In this document: positions 12,005 through 23,369 of the stretch, one piece after another
Layout: each line of letters starts with the position of its first letter
Numbering within the stretch: position 1 is the first letter of the stretch
NCBI GenBank assembly: GCA_001599935.1
Contig: BCIJ01000029.1
Coordinates: 135,331-199,330, forward strand
From: Holtermannia corniformis
Lineage: Eukaryota > Basidiomycota > Tremellomycetes > Holtermanniales
Direction of reading: 5' to 3'
Length of the DNA: 64,000 nucleotides
The notes under the pieces: generated by a model
The model's input: the letters and a program-made list of their open reading frames with translations, nothing else
Databases searched by the model: none
Told to the model about the DNA's origin: nothing
Program-made: the position numbers and the translations under genes

Positions 12005-14213
12005 TCAGACTTCTCGCTTGACGATGCTATGGCCGGACAGTGCTTGTCCTTCCTCTTCCTCTAGTTCATCTTCAGCGTCACCTTCACTCATCTCTTCTTC
12101 TGCGTCTAGGTGGATCCAGGCAGGGCGTTCGGGTGCAGCGCCGTGACGAGCAGCCTGGACCTGGTGCTGCTGTAGCTCGTAGGGGCTCGGTGCAGACCTT
12201 TTGTAGGGTGTATCGGGATCGCCGGAATGTTCGTGATTATGGTATGGCTTGATCCACGTCAAGTTTTCGGGTTTGCCACCGCCATCGCCGCACGGTGTCT
12301 CCTGATGCGTTCGCTGATGCCTTCGAAGGTTCGACTGGCATCATGTCAGCTCCGAACGACAGTCGCGATGGCGCGACTTACCTGCACCGAGAACGAGCGA
12401 CCGCAGCCAGGGGCAGGACATCGGAAAGGACGCTCGCCGGTATCTACGATCCGTCAGTCTCCACGGAATCGTTGAGGAAGCTGCTCACGGCTATAGATGT
12501 GTATCCGCAAAGATGAAGGACGACTGAAGACCTTTCCGCAATGCCCACAACTATACTTCGGCCCCACCTTGCTCGGGCTCTGCGCTCGACTGCCCGGCGG
12601 GCCCATCAAGCCCTCGGCGACCGCTACGCGCCGTGCCGACTCTGCGAGCACATCCATCCCGCTCGGTCCCACTGTGGAACCGCTGGAAGAATGTTCTCTT
12701 CGCTCACGCTTACGACCGCGGTTCGTCGACGTATCCGACTCGGAACCAAGGTCGACCTCGTTCCCGCGCGATGCGGCGGAATCACCAGAACTTCTTCTGG
12801 ACTCGACGGCTGAACCGGTGAGAGGTTTATCGAGCGGCTGATAGAACAAAGCGCGGTTTGGCTGCCGGCGTTCTTCGTAGCTGCCCCGTCGTGGGACCTC
12901 GGGCACGCCTTTGAGGACGCTTGGACCGCCAGAGGATCGACGCTCGGGTGTGGGTACTTCCGACTCTGAATGACGATGGGCGTGCCAGCCATCGTGATGT
13001 GGGGGCTGCCACCCGTACGGCGACGGCGGGAGGGATTGCATCGAGCCTCGGCGGGTATCAGAGGNAGGGNAGGGTTGAGGTGCGTAAGCCGGGTGATGCG
13101 ACGTCCACTGGGATGGTGGAATCACTGGCGGCTGCATTGCACCGGAAGGACGGCGTTCAGACGCAGACAGCTGTGCAAACGGTCGATGCAAGTTGGTCGG
13201 AGTATACGACTCGCGCCGGAGATGTTGAGCTTGGGGATGCACACGGTGTTGGTGCGACGAAGGATACGGTTGCGGTTGCTGTTGCGTGTGATGCGAAAAG
13301 CTACCTGTTGGTGGAGATGATGTAGGGAACGGGACATGGTGGTGATTGGTTGCGTGAGGCCCTGGGAAGCCGCGTGCAGTGACAGAGACAGTCATAGGGA
13401 ATGAAGCGTTTCGACTTTGCGACTGCCATTTGAGTCTTGCATTGTCCTCTGGGTCGCGGACTTCGGGCGGCATGTCGCTCCGTCTGCGCTTGCGGTCGTG
13501 CTCCTCTTCAAACGTGGACGACGTTGCAGAGAGCGGGCCAGCATTCGGACGGCGCGGATCTAGAGGAACTTCGTTGGGTGACCACCACGAGCCTGGCTCG
13601 CGTTCAGCGATGGATGATGCCAGCGAGGAGAAGCGCGATGTTCTGCCAGAAAACGAAGATGACGAAGGAGAGGCCAGTGGCGAAGCTGAGCTCAGCGAGG
13701 GAAGCGAAGGCGAGTGCAGCAGGTGGGGGATGCCTGTAGGCGATGATGCTTCGCCTTGAGGTTGATCAGCGCCAAGTCTGCGACGTAACCGGGCGACTCA
13801 CCACCGGCGATGCCGAACAATGCTTTGATACCAGGCAGACTGACGCCACTGCTCGAGCTCGCCTCTCTGTCTCTACCCTTGCCATCGCTCACAGCATGGC
13901 CCGGAAAGCCCTCGAGCTCGAAGGCGTCGCCCTTGTCCATCGGATCGAATCGTGACTGCCGCCTGACGACCGGCTGGCGGTATGCATGGCTTGCGTGCTT
14001 TGGTGAGAATGGCTGCCGAAATTTCGGCGAGGGCGAGACGGCCATCCTCGGGTGAGTGTTGGTGTACGCCGTTGGTGAAGGCGGGGTCATACCGTTTGTG
14101 GGAAGCTGTGGCGGTTGGATTGTTTTCGGTGATGGCATGTTGGGGGTATAGTATGCCATGGTGAATGCATCGCGTGAGATGCGAAGTGGTGGAGGAGAAA
14201 GTGGATGGGCCAT
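12005..14213 (-). CDS. C2H2 zinc-finger transcription regulator
   Basis: Predicted nuclear sequence-specific regulator with two C-terminal C2H2 fingers split by introns. Finger 1 is CGHCGKVFSRPSSLRIH followed by the YSHTGERPF linker, and finger 2 is CPAPGCGRSFSVQSNLRRH; the layout resembles fungal FlbC/Azf1-like regulators. About 500 residues of Ser/Pro/Gln-rich disordered sequence precede the fingers, with a basic RKRRRSD patch that may be a nuclear localisation signal. An acidic tail rich in Glu follows them. The ATG at 14213 has an ideal context (GCCGCCATGG). Exon 1 ends at a GTGAGT donor, with intron 13755-13801, and introns interrupt both finger regions near 12460 and 12350. Two undetermined bases (13065, 13070) fall in a Pro/Gln tract. 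The stop is TGA at 12005-12007. Target genes are unknown. Confidence 0.85.
13065..13070. other. Ambiguous bases (N) in assembly
   Basis: Two N calls sit in a short GGNAGGGNAGGG purine tract inside the zinc-finger gene, encoding undetermined residues in a Pro/Gln-rich stretch. They probably mark low-quality sequencing of a G-rich repeat rather than biology. Confidence 0.9.
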
Positions 14214-15580
14214 GGCGGCCGTGGTGGCAAAGAGAGATGGGTGCAAGCAGCGGGGGGATGAATGCGGGGGATCAAAGAAAAGGCAAGGTCAGCACTGCAA
14301 AGGAGATCGAGGCCCGAACAAGCAGCGGCAAAGGATGTTCTGCGAGCCTTGCTAAGGCTGCGGTCGCCCTGCCTTTACGAGCTTCAGATTGGCCTGCAGT
14401 TTAGAGCGGCGGGATGGGCGGTGGGCAAGCGCAGATCGCGGCCCTTTGGGAGTTGAAAGGACCCGAGGGGGGATGACAACGGGAGAGTGCGAGATGGATT
14501 GAGCAAGACTCACGTCCGAGCAGGCCGAGCGGTGCGTCTGATCTTCTGGGCGAGCGTTACCAGGCGCGGGCGTGCGCACGGGGATCGGCGTCGTGTTTCA
14601 CAGTGTGCCGTGTAGCGTTTGGCGTGTGCGAGTGCCCAACCGAAGTTTGAACGAGCGGGGACACGGATGCCAGCGTTGGTCTCCAACCCAGAGCGCTCTG
14701 GGCTTTATGCACGACGTTGACGAGGCTGACAGCATCCATCAGCACTGCCGAGGTCGACGAGCTCCTCAACCTGGGCGTACCTCGCCGACGGATCCGGTCG
14801 CACAGGGATCTGCGTGATGGCCGATCCTGTCCTCGCGGCGACTGGGTGTAACCGAAGACGCACAGACGAGCGCCCAGTCGAGTGGGTTTGCGAGCTGAAA
14901 CGCCAGCGAGCCTCGCGCTCAGCTGTCCGCGTCTGACCGTGCCGCTAGTGGGCAAGCCAGGTCGGCCCACGCCGCCGACGACGCCAACCGTCGGTTCCTT
15001 TGTTCGACCCAAAGAACAATGGGACCGGTTTCGATGATCCCCCCCGAAAACCAATAACGGCGATCCCTCAGAGCTCGTGTCGACCCAGTCACCGGATGGT
15101 GAGATAACCTTCTTCCAGGCCGTGCACTCGTCAGCGTCCCCTGTGTTCTGAGGGGGATCGACGGGCTGTGCCCAGGATGAGCTCGTCGCGTTGCGGTGCC
15201 GTTGGTGCAGCCCGCTCACGGCCCGTTAGTCTTGCCCACCGTGCCGAGACGTCTTGACTCGTGGGCGCCGTGCTGTCGTGTACACTGCCTTTGTCGAAAC
15301 TTTGGCTCTCACGCCTCTCACCTGGCCGACAGACTCCACCGCCCCTGTCAATCTCCACGCTCAGAGCCGGCTCCCGGTCCCGCGCGGACGTCTTGCCAGA
15401 TGCAGAAAATTACCCGGCTGACCCTGAGTGCTGGCTTCGGATACGCACGCCGGACTTGCCCCTCGTGACGCCGACAGATCGTTGACGGAACAAAGCTTGC
15501 ATCACTCTCAGACACGGCGGCACTGTATGATTCATCATGAATGTCGACCGGTACGGCACGGCGGATCCGTTGGCGCATGT
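14214..15580. other. Long intergenic region, no gene recognised
   Basis: About 1.37 kb lies between the zinc-finger gene start and the receptor gene stop. It must contain the promoter and 5' UTR of the zinc-finger gene. Open frames here (for example minus 14557-15219) have no domain-like sequence, poor amino-acid composition and no convincing ATG-plus-intron structure. No tRNA or repeat was seen. A long leader or non-coding RNA remains possible. Confidence 0.5.
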
Positions 15581-17402
15581 TTACATACATGCGCTACATA
15601 AGGCTACAGATGGGCGCGCCAGGAACACTCGGGAGATCAGGTCGGGCGCCGGATCGGCAGATCGCCCGCGCCACCGGTCGTGCACGACGCAAACTCGCGC
15701 TCGAGGCGATTGTGCGACCGTCGTTCGATCAAGCCTACGACCGTCAACGAAACGATGCAGAGTCGACAACCGTGACGGACCGAATATTAGGGTGTCAATC
15801 AGTCCTTGGCTCAACAGCACGACGCTCGTCAAGGCTTCCATCCCCGGACTGGTCGTGTGGGCGACTCCAAACGAGACAAAGCGAGCGCTGCGCACACCGT
15901 CAGCCTCCCCAGCGTCGTCACCCGGAGCCTTTGCACTCACAAGGCACCGAGGAACACTGCGGCATGCTCGACATGTCGTCAGACACGGTTTCAGACTGCG
16001 CGCGTCACTCACCATGGCTGGGAACCAGATCAGAAATCGACTGGTCCGCCGGCGCACAAAGCTTGCCATGCTCTCGCGTATCTCTGTAACATGCTCTACA
16101 GGCGACTCGACGACGGTTGCCCCACCCGAGCTCGTATTTCGGTGCATTCCCGGCGCATCGGCGTAGGCCGTCAGCATGCTGCGAAAACTCTTTTGGTCGT
16201 CGTCGCACTTTGGCGATAGTACGGCGCTAGGAGGTACGGCGATCGTCGCCGTCACTGGCATAGCCATCACGACCGTCTCGGCTGACACGCGGCGCGATGG
16301 ATCGACAAGAGCGACATTGGCAATGGCCAAGCCCACGCCGAGGCTGACGGTCGACGTGCCAAGTTTTTCCTTTTCGATCCATTCGCTGGGGAAGCCTGGA
16401 AACGAGATGCGCTCCCACGGTGCGAGGTGGGCGGCAGGCGAGCCGTGCTCGGGGGAGAATGTCCCTCGATCTGTCTCGGGCGAGGAAGCTTCGATCAGGT
16501 CGGGTCGCGAGAGGAAGCGCAGCAAGCACGAGTAGGTCGTTAGGATGATGAAGCAGATGATCGCCCTACAGGTGTTGGCAAATACGCCGTGCGCAGGGGC
16601 TCACATACCGTGGGATGAACTGCATGAGTTCGCCGGACAATGAAGTTGCCGAGCCTGGCCGTCAGCACCCTGACAGCCACATGCCTCGGCTTACTGTAGA
16701 AGCACATGTCGCTGATTCGTGATAGTCAGCGTCACAGATCACGCTTTGGCACAACGCACCCTCGACTAATGTACTGATCGAGTCAGCTGGCTTCTCGGTT
16801 TCAGCCGATAGACTCACACCGTTCAACGCGCCCCAAAGTCCCGCCTGCACCGCACCAATGGTGATGATGGCAGCTGCCAACACCCACCGCCCTTCCTCCA
16901 GACAGCGCTTACAGCGCGAGAGAGGATACTTGACGGCAACAAAGGTAGTGATTGCGATGCTCTATTGCTGTCAGTTCACTTGCCATGATCGCCAGGGTGC
17001 TCACGGCCGAAAAGAGGTACTGCCTGCATTTGTCAGTTGAGGTTTCGAGTTCAGGCAGCAGCTCACCACCACAGAGCGGCCGCGAGGAGCCCACCGAACC
17101 AGCTACAGGCCAGCGAGTGGCTTCGAAGAGGTTTCCCGGCCCAGTACCGCGTCGCCGGCACAAGTGCGCTCAACCTATCCTGTCAACAACTGTGTTCGAC
17201 ATGTCGCGAGCACCTACGCAAGAGCGGCGTTACTGGCCATCAGCCATCCTACCAAGAACTTGCGCAACCGTTTCGCCTTTGACGGTCGCTTACTCGGCGG
17301 CGCTCGAATCAGTCGGATCAGCAGAACCAGGTTCCCTGGGATCGTGAGCGACGCAAGCGTCGTCGTGATGACCGCGGAGGCGATGATGTCTGCCTTGTCC
17401 AT
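15581..17402 (-). CDS. Seven-transmembrane receptor (cAMP-receptor/Git3-like GPCR)
   Basis: Predicted plasma-membrane G-protein-coupled receptor of the fungal cAMP-receptor-like/Git3 group, which typically senses nutrients and feeds cAMP signalling. Hydrophobic segments in order: IIASAVITTTLASLTIPGNL, a basic loop and FLVGWLMASNAALA, then CSWFGGLLAAALWWQYLF, SIAITTFVAVKYPLSRCKRC, WVLAAAIITIGAVQAGLWGA and AIICFIILTTYSCLLRFL. A long Ser/Thr-rich third cytoplasmic loop of about 150 residues follows, then RFLIWFPAM and SVVLLSQGLIDTLIF as the last two helices. The start chosen at 17402 (MDKADIIAS) leads straight into helix 1; another ATG at 17516 is in frame. Small exons include 16760-16773 (14 nt). 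The ligand is unknown and exon limits are hand-modelled. Confidence 0.75.
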
Positions 17403-17842
17403 CTTTGGTGGGTTCGAGAGGGTAGCTGCCGTGCAGAATGTTGACGGGCGCAGTGTTTGGACGGCTGCCAGCCTCCGATTGTGATGGCGACGGTAGACGT
17501 TGATCGAGTTTCGCATGGTTCGGCGAGGTCGTCCTGACTTGCATCTATGTGTACAGTAAATGAGCTGATCATCACTGCGTCAGTGTGAAGCGTCAGTAGA
17601 TAGTAGCCGTCCGCGGCATCAGCGAGATGGAAGCCTCCTCGAAGTCGTGAGCAGTCCTGAACGTGGTTCGAGCAACCAGCGAGCGTGTCTTTGCTTCCCT
17701 TGGCTCGGGCCATCGACAACCAGCCTGTCAGTAGGAGTGGTCCAGCACGACAGAGGTCGAGGTGATGGAAGACGTGTGAAGACGCGATCACTCCACGGCC
17801 ACGCGTCTGTGCGTACCTGTCGTCTGCCAGCTGCCAACCACA
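17403..17842. other. Divergent promoter, receptor / CsbD-like gene
   Basis: This 440-base region lies between two divergent start codons. It carries an in-frame alternative ATG for the receptor at 17516 and otherwise no coding potential. No specific regulatory motif was recognised. Confidence 0.5.
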
Positions 17843-18470
17843 ATGTCAGCCTCACAAGACCACCCAGCGGCTCCAGCACCAACTCAGCTCCAAGGCCACC
17901 TCAACGTCCGTCACCATCTTCTCTCTCCGCCGCGTCGCATGCTGATCCGCACAGACGGCTCAAGGGGTCGTCGAATCCGTATATATGTTTCACTACATCC
18001 CGTAGGGTAGGCCACTGACGATGTACCCAGGCCATCGGTGCAATCATACCTGAAGCCGCGGGCTCTGCAGCCTGGCTCGAGAGCGGTGCCAAGCTGCAAA
18101 AGGAGGGTGATGAGCAGGTGCGCGAAGCGAAGAAGCAGCAGGCTGTGCAGGCCACTGTGGATTCGACGGTCGGTAAGGCAAAGTCGTGAGTGGCTATGCA
18201 TCCGCTTGGCCGTGCTGATGACTCGGTAGGGTTATAGGCTATGTGACGGGTGATCAGACGACGCAGAACGAGGGCAACGTCGAAGCCGAAAAGGCCCAGT
18301 GGTCATACAAGCAAGCGACGACTGATGCGATCGCGGCCGTTCCGGTCCCATCGGCCGAAGGCGCAAAGGGCAAGCTCGAGAGTGTGGTCGGCATGGTGAC
18401 GGGCGATCAGACAAAGCAGCAGCAGGGCAATCTCAAAGCGGAGAAGGCGGCGTGGCGTGACGGTGTATAG
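17843..18470 (+). CDS. CsbD-like / Hmp1-type stress protein
   Basis: Small hydrophilic helical protein of the CsbD-like class, the family that in smut fungi includes Hmp1, reported to bind mismatched and cruciform DNA; in bacteria CsbD proteins are general-stress-induced. Spliced from ATG 17843 (MSASQDHPAAP): exon 1 ends LQGHLN, a short second exon gives TAQGVVES, and the next runs AIGAIIPEAAGSAAWLESG. The last exon has the repeated signature GYVTGDQTTQNEGNVEAEKA and GMVTGDQTKQQQGNLKAEKA, the tandem CsbD-type motif. Intron donors are GTCCGT, GTATAT and GTGAGT. It lacks a signal peptide and membrane helix, so is cytosolic or nuclear. Divergent from the receptor gene. The DNA-binding role is from family knowledge only. 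Confidence 0.75.
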
Positions 18471-18531
18471 TATATGCATAGCATTATAGGAGCCTGTAGT
18501 GCGAGCCGATCGACGTGACGTGGGGTGGACA

Positions 18532-21025
18532 TCACTGGCGTTGAGGGATGCCTTCGACGACCCTCGGGTAGTTGCGGCGGATCTCTTCGAACAGCGCTGG
18601 GCTGCGTTCGGCAAGCACCCTGAAAGCCAGTCAGCAGACCAATGCGACGAACGCTGAAGTGTCCACTCACCCCGGGTCTTCACCCAAACCAACAAAGATG
18701 GTCGACACACCGCCGTCCTACGCGCATCAGCGTGGTCCCTCACACCAAGTACAACGCACCAGAGCACTCGAGAGCGTCAAGCCAACATTGAGCCCGATCA
18801 AGAACGAGAACAGGATCACGGGCCTGGCATAGCTCAGCGGCGTCCTCACAGCTTCGTCAGAAGACGTACGCAGAATACTGCCCGTCAGTGTTATAGGCCG
18901 GGTTGGTGTCTGCACCACATCAGCTCGAGTCTATAGCAGCGCGCGCAGAGGGACGCACAGCGCAGGTAGAGGTAGCCGAACAGGGCGCAGAGCAGGCCGA
19001 CAATGTACGCGCCTGCCGTCAACGTCATGGCGACGAGCGAGTCGTTGACGAGGGCGTCGATCCCGCGGTCTTTGAGCAGGCGCCAGGTATCCTTGGCGGC
19101 GGGGATCTGGCGTCGTCAGTTCTGCAGTCATTGAGCGCAATTGTAGACTTACGTATGACTTGCCGTAGAGTGCTGTCAGCGTGTCAGTACTTCAGACTTG
19201 GCTTATGAGTGCGCATTGCTACTGACCAATCTCGATGCTGCACAAGTTAGTTCTGGCTCAACCACTGAAGACAGAATACTCACTACGCATACTTGTTGAA
19301 CCACTGCACCATCTGCTCGATACAGCCAACACAGCAAGCCGCGACACAAGCCAAGATTGCCGTGATCGCTGGCGTCATGCGTCAGCTCCATTCTCTTCAT
19401 GCATCGCAGCAACGCACCATCGCCATCGCCATTCGCGTTCTGCTGCACCAAATTCAAAATGATACGCAGCAGCTCGAGCAGTGTCACGATCAAGCTCCCG
19501 AACGCGATCGAACCGAGTGAGAGGGTCGAAGCGCGGACAAAGGCTTTGAGCGTGGCGCGTTTCGGCATGCCGGTGTTGAAACCGCGAGGACCGTAGTAGT
19601 ACCATCCTGGGGTGCGTGAGCGGGTGCAACGGGCGTAGGACATGGGGACAAACCGCCAAATACACCGCCTGCGAGGGTTGCGAGACACACGTTGGCGATG
19701 ACCTGGATGCGTCAGTCGATGCCTGGCCAAAGTGGGATAGACGCACCTGTGAAGACCATAGGTACGCGAATGTGGCGTACACGATCAAACCGGTGACTTT
19801 ACCCGACGAGCAGGTCGTGTCGGCGCACGCTATACCCGCGTCAGCACGTAGCACTAGCACCGCCGGCGACCGATAGTCTAGGAGCAAGAGTACGCACCGA
19901 CGCTACCCGGGGTCCACTTTGTGTAGATTGCGATACACGTGAAAGCGTACCAGACGCTCAACGCCGTCTGCACGACCAAGCCGAGCAAGACGACGACGTA
20001 GACGGAGGGATGGTGTTTGCTGACGTCCATTGTGACTTGGAGGAGGAGCTTTGCGAGTGGGATGCTGCGCTGTCGTGAGTCAAAGAAGCAGGATAGGGGG
20101 TGAAGGCAAGACTGACCGCTTGCGCATGAACCAGTAGCTCAGGACTGAGACGACGGCAATGATCAAGAAGATGACGGCGCCGCTCCAGTCTGTGTATCGT
20201 CAGCGGTACGATACGACTGTAGCTATACAGCCGAGACTGACACTTGATGATAAAGTAGTCTAAAGGTCATTAGCTTGGTGCCGCGAACACGAGCTCAGCT
20301 AGGGCGACGCACAGATGCAGACGCCAATGTTGAGTAGGACGTTGAGAACGAGCGTGACTTCCATGATGATCTTTGTGAAAGTGCGAACGAGCTGTGGGTG
20401 TTGGCTTGGTTTCAACGGGGCTGTACACGGACTGACCATGAGGTAGAGTGCTGCCAAGAGCAGGCCAAGAGCCGCGACGAGGAGGAGCAAGTAGACCGTG
20501 TGGCTGAGCGCGTCAGTCTCGCACGCACTCGCAGCATGGCACGCACTAGTCGAGCGTGACAGAGGACCCGGTGCCGCCCTGCTGGCCGTTCCCAACGCCG
20601 CCGCCTAGCCCTCCGACCGAGACAAACGTGCTGATAGCGATCGCCGAGAGCACGGCAAAGCCGACGACGCTAGCAATGTACAGCACGAGGAAGATTGGAT
20701 CGTTGAGACGCTTGCGCGGTTTGAAGCGCTCGCCTGTTTCTTTGGTTTCTTGGCTGAATGGGGCCGGGTCACCCGCTTGTGCATTGTACCCTTCCCCCGT
20801 GTACGGCTGAGCGTACGGCTGTGAGGGTTTACCAGCTGGGTGCGGTGCTTGCGGCGGCTGATACTGCTGTTGTTGCTGCTGCGGGTACGGCTGCTGCTGT
20901 TGGTACGGCTGCTGCTGATACCCGCCGTTGTTTGTGTAAGCCTGTTGCGGGTACTGTGTCGGGTGTGCCCATGGCTGCTGTTGCTGCTGAGCCGTGTCTG
21001 GCTGGTAGTAAGACTGCGCTGCCAT
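18532..21025 (-). CDS. PNS1: Choline-transporter-like protein PNS1
   Basis: Multi-pass plasma-membrane protein of the CTL/SLC44 family, related to yeast Pns1. Despite the family name, choline transport by the fungal member is not established. The start at 21025 (MAAQSYYQPD) leads into about 100 residues of Gln/Tyr/Pro-rich cytosolic sequence encoded by CAG-type repeats, then FKPRKRLNDPIFLVLYIASV, the conserved entry to helix 1. Further helices include VYLLLLVAALGLLLAALYLM, AVIFLIIAVVSVLSYWF, VYVVVLLGLVVQTALSVWYA, the signature block GWYYYGPRGFNTGMP, GSIAFGSLIVTLLELLRIIL and the family motif FNKYAYIEIALYGKSY. The protein ends FEEIRRNYPRVVEGIPQRQ. At least ten short introns are present. Stop TGA 18532-18534. 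Confidence 0.92.
20860..21015. repeat. CTG/CAG-type low-complexity tract
   Basis: Imperfect runs of CTG/TTG triplets within the first exon of PNS1 encode poly-Gln/Tyr/Pro on the minus strand. Similar imperfect CAG tracts occur in the DUF7721 gene (27660-27720) and ArfGAP gene (30180-30310). Such tracts often vary in length between strains. Confidence 0.8.
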
Positions 21026-21304
21026 GGTGCTGCTGCTCGCTGCTGCCGCTTGCCGCTGTTGTCCTGTTGCGCTGCTGGTTGAGCCGTTGCAGTCCAAATC
21101 CCGAAATCGATCGCCACGAACGTCATCCCCGCCCACCAGATTTCACACCAGAATTCTCACTCGGCCCAAGTAAAATCTATCCAAACCCCCCGTGATCGTC
21201 CCACCACGTGAAAGTCGGTAGTAGCAAAATTCAGGCTGATCAAGGAAAGCACGCGCGTTCAAGTACGCTCTACTCTACGCAAGCCACCGCAGACGAGCTC
21301 ATCC

Positions 21305-21961
21305 ATGGCCAAGACGATTGCGCCCGCGCCAGACCCACGGCGCTCACTCGGCACCAACGCGAATGCAGACGCGTCAGGCAGTCGACCGAAGAAGAAGGTG
21401 ACGGCGAGAAAGTCGACGGGAGGCAAGGCGCCGAGAAAGCAGATTCCGGTACCGGGTCAGTGCGCATCGACCGAGGCGATCCCTGCTCGAGACTGACGGT
21501 GCGTCGACAGAGCCCGAACCTCCAGCGCGGAAAAAGCAGAGATATAGACCGGGCACGGTCGCGTTGCGCGAGATCCGGAAATATCAGAAATCAACAGACT
21601 TGTTGCTTGCAAAGCTCCCTTTCTCCCGTGTCGTGAGTTGGCTGGGTGGACAGTGATTCTACCTTTTGCACATGAGGCGAGCTGACCCCTCCAGGTCCGC
21701 GAGATTGCCTATGACTCGGTCTCGACCGAGATGGATGAAGTCCGATGGCAGTCTTCAGCCCTGCTCGCTCTTCAAGAGGCCGCAGAGGCGTTCCTAGTCC
21801 ACCTGTTCGAAGACGCGTGCGTTCTCTTTACCACTCGTACGCGGCATGCGCTGACGCGTGACAGCAACCTCTGCGCTATCCACGCAAAGCGCGTCACGAT
21901 CATGCAGCGTGACATCCAGCTTGCCAGGCGGATCAGGGGTCCCTGGGCGGGGCTAGGCTAG
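21305..21961 (+). CDS. CSE4: Centromeric histone H3 variant (CENP-A/Cse4)
   Basis: Histone H3 variant expected to replace H3 in centromeric nucleosomes and seed the kinetochore. Four exons (21305-21455, 21511-21632, 21695-21816, 21865-21961) encode 163 residues. The histone fold reads [35 protein letters not shown], an extended loop 1 ([20 protein letters not shown]), then [20 protein letters not shown] and [13 protein letters not shown]. Loop 1 is longer than in canonical H3 and carries RWQS in place of RFQS; both are CENP-A hallmarks. The N-terminal tail has an extra 30 residues before a [17 protein letters not shown] block that matches the canonical H3 tail almost exactly. The intron before the fold and one inside alpha-2/L2 are typical short introns. 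A divergent H3 copy rather than CENP-A is the alternative, but loop 1 argues against it. Confidence 0.88.
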
Positions 21962-22938
21962 CTTGGGCAGGCACAAGAGGACACTGAATAGGAGTGGGAG
22001 GAACATCTTGGGCAGAGGGGAAGGGGCGGGCCGTTACCGCGTGTTGTACCAGAACGCCATAGTCGTAGTAGAGTATCTAGTTCTTGATGATGCTTGCGAT
22101 CCTTGTGCATGAGTGCATTCGGTGCATGGGGGGTTTAGCGTTGGATGGGCGGGCAACAATGGTGAGCAGTCAGCAGTCCCCTCGGACTCCCTAAGCGACC
22201 ATTGGAGCGCGCCCACGACCGCTGTGCCGGACGTTTTTCTCTGCGCACTATCAGAGCCATCGTCCAACTCGTACGCCAGCTGCCATCGATGCAGAAACAG
22301 ACAACCGCCGGGGCAGTCGTATTCGTCTTCACGCCCGAAGCGCTGTTTCTGCTCCTCAGTCGGTCAATCCACATCTCGACGGGCCGTCCGCTCTTTGAGA
22401 TCTATGGTGCGAGAGCCGTGGGGCTTCAGCGATCGCTTATGTGCTGCGCGGTGCTAGCTGACATTGCCGGCGCTGGGGACATCCGCAGGTCCATGATCGT
22501 GTGTCCAGAGCTGAATGAATCGGTCACAATCCACCAAGACGGAACACGGGCTTGGCATGCGATCATCACTACAGCAGTCCTGACAACGGCTTGCGGTGTC
22601 TCCTGATGCACTGTCTTTGAGTGAGGCGGCGACAGGACTTTGTGATGTGACGCACATTCAGCCATTTCGTACGCTTTCGTCCTACAGTCGTATTCTTATC
22701 AATGAATGGATGAGTCACAAGCTGAAAGACAGACGTGTAGAGTCGAGATCGAAAAGTCGCACCGGTACAAAGTTCATCAACTTCACCGCTGCTTGTGATC
22801 ATGCCCCTCGCCTGACGGTCAGCATGCCGCAGCACATGTTGACGACAGGAACCTCTGTCATCGTGACTCTGATTGTGTGTCGCAAAGTATACATCATAAC
22901 CATTCATCTCGCAACCACGTTCCGCACGGACGAGTCAT
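21962..22938. other. Intergenic region, no gene recognised
   Basis: Nearly 1 kb lies between the convergent ends of the CENP-A gene and a small membrane-protein gene. Frames such as plus 22202-22606 have no recognisable domain. A very short minus-strand frame starting MAFWYNTR at 22058 could only be coding if spliced, and was not accepted. No RNA gene was seen. Confidence 0.45.
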
Positions 22939-23369
22939 TCAAAGCGGGATCATTTCCCCGTCGTAGAATCCCCTGGCGCGCGACGCTCCGTCGTAGTCGC
23001 TGTACACATAACGACGACGTTGGCGCTCAGAGTATGATAAGATACACAGGTATAACGCGGCGTAAAGAACCACCACGGCACCGAGGGAACCGACGGTAGA
23101 GATCAAGGCGACTTTGATACTCACTGCGTCTTCAAGCCGCTTTGCCTCGAGGTTTTGGGCATGTAGGTCGTTGTTGATCCCGGCTAGCTTGCAGTCGGCG
23201 ATATACCGACCGGCTAATCCGTCAAAGCAGTAGCCATCGACTGCGGCTGCGGAATGCATGAGTAAACTATACTCGATCGACTGAAAGACTTCTGACCTGG
23301 AGGTTCTGTCACCGGAGCGGCAAGGGCCACCAACGGAGCCAGTAGTGTGATCAGGATGACCGTGTACAT
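22939..23369 (-). CDS. Small secreted-type single-pass membrane protein
   Basis: I do not recognise this family. The ATG at 23369 starts a signal peptide (MYTVILITLLAPLVALAAP). One intron with donor GGTCAG and acceptor TTCCGCAG follows, then DGYCFDGLAGRYIADC, a short ectodomain with three cysteines, a helix-prone stretch, one membrane helix (VGSLGAVVVLYAALYLCILS) and a short basic/Tyr-rich tail (ERQRRRYVYSDYDG) ending MIPL. Total about 125 residues, consistent with a type I surface or endomembrane protein. It is followed downstream on the same strand by two other very small single-helix frames. No function is inferred. Confidence 0.6.

Noticed and set aside
14557..15219. 220-codon minus-strand open frame
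   Set aside because: No recognisable motif, Arg/Ser-rich random-like composition and no supporting splice pattern.
15537..16166. Overlapping plus-strand frames of about 200 codons
   Set aside because: Antisense to the receptor gene, which shows helices and consistent introns.
22034..22058. Short minus-strand frame MAFWYNTR with a possible donor
   Set aside because: Looks like a tiny membrane-protein start, but no convincing second exon could be joined.
22202..22606. 134-codon plus-strand open frame
   Set aside because: Some hydrophobic content but no family features, start context or introns; treated as chance.
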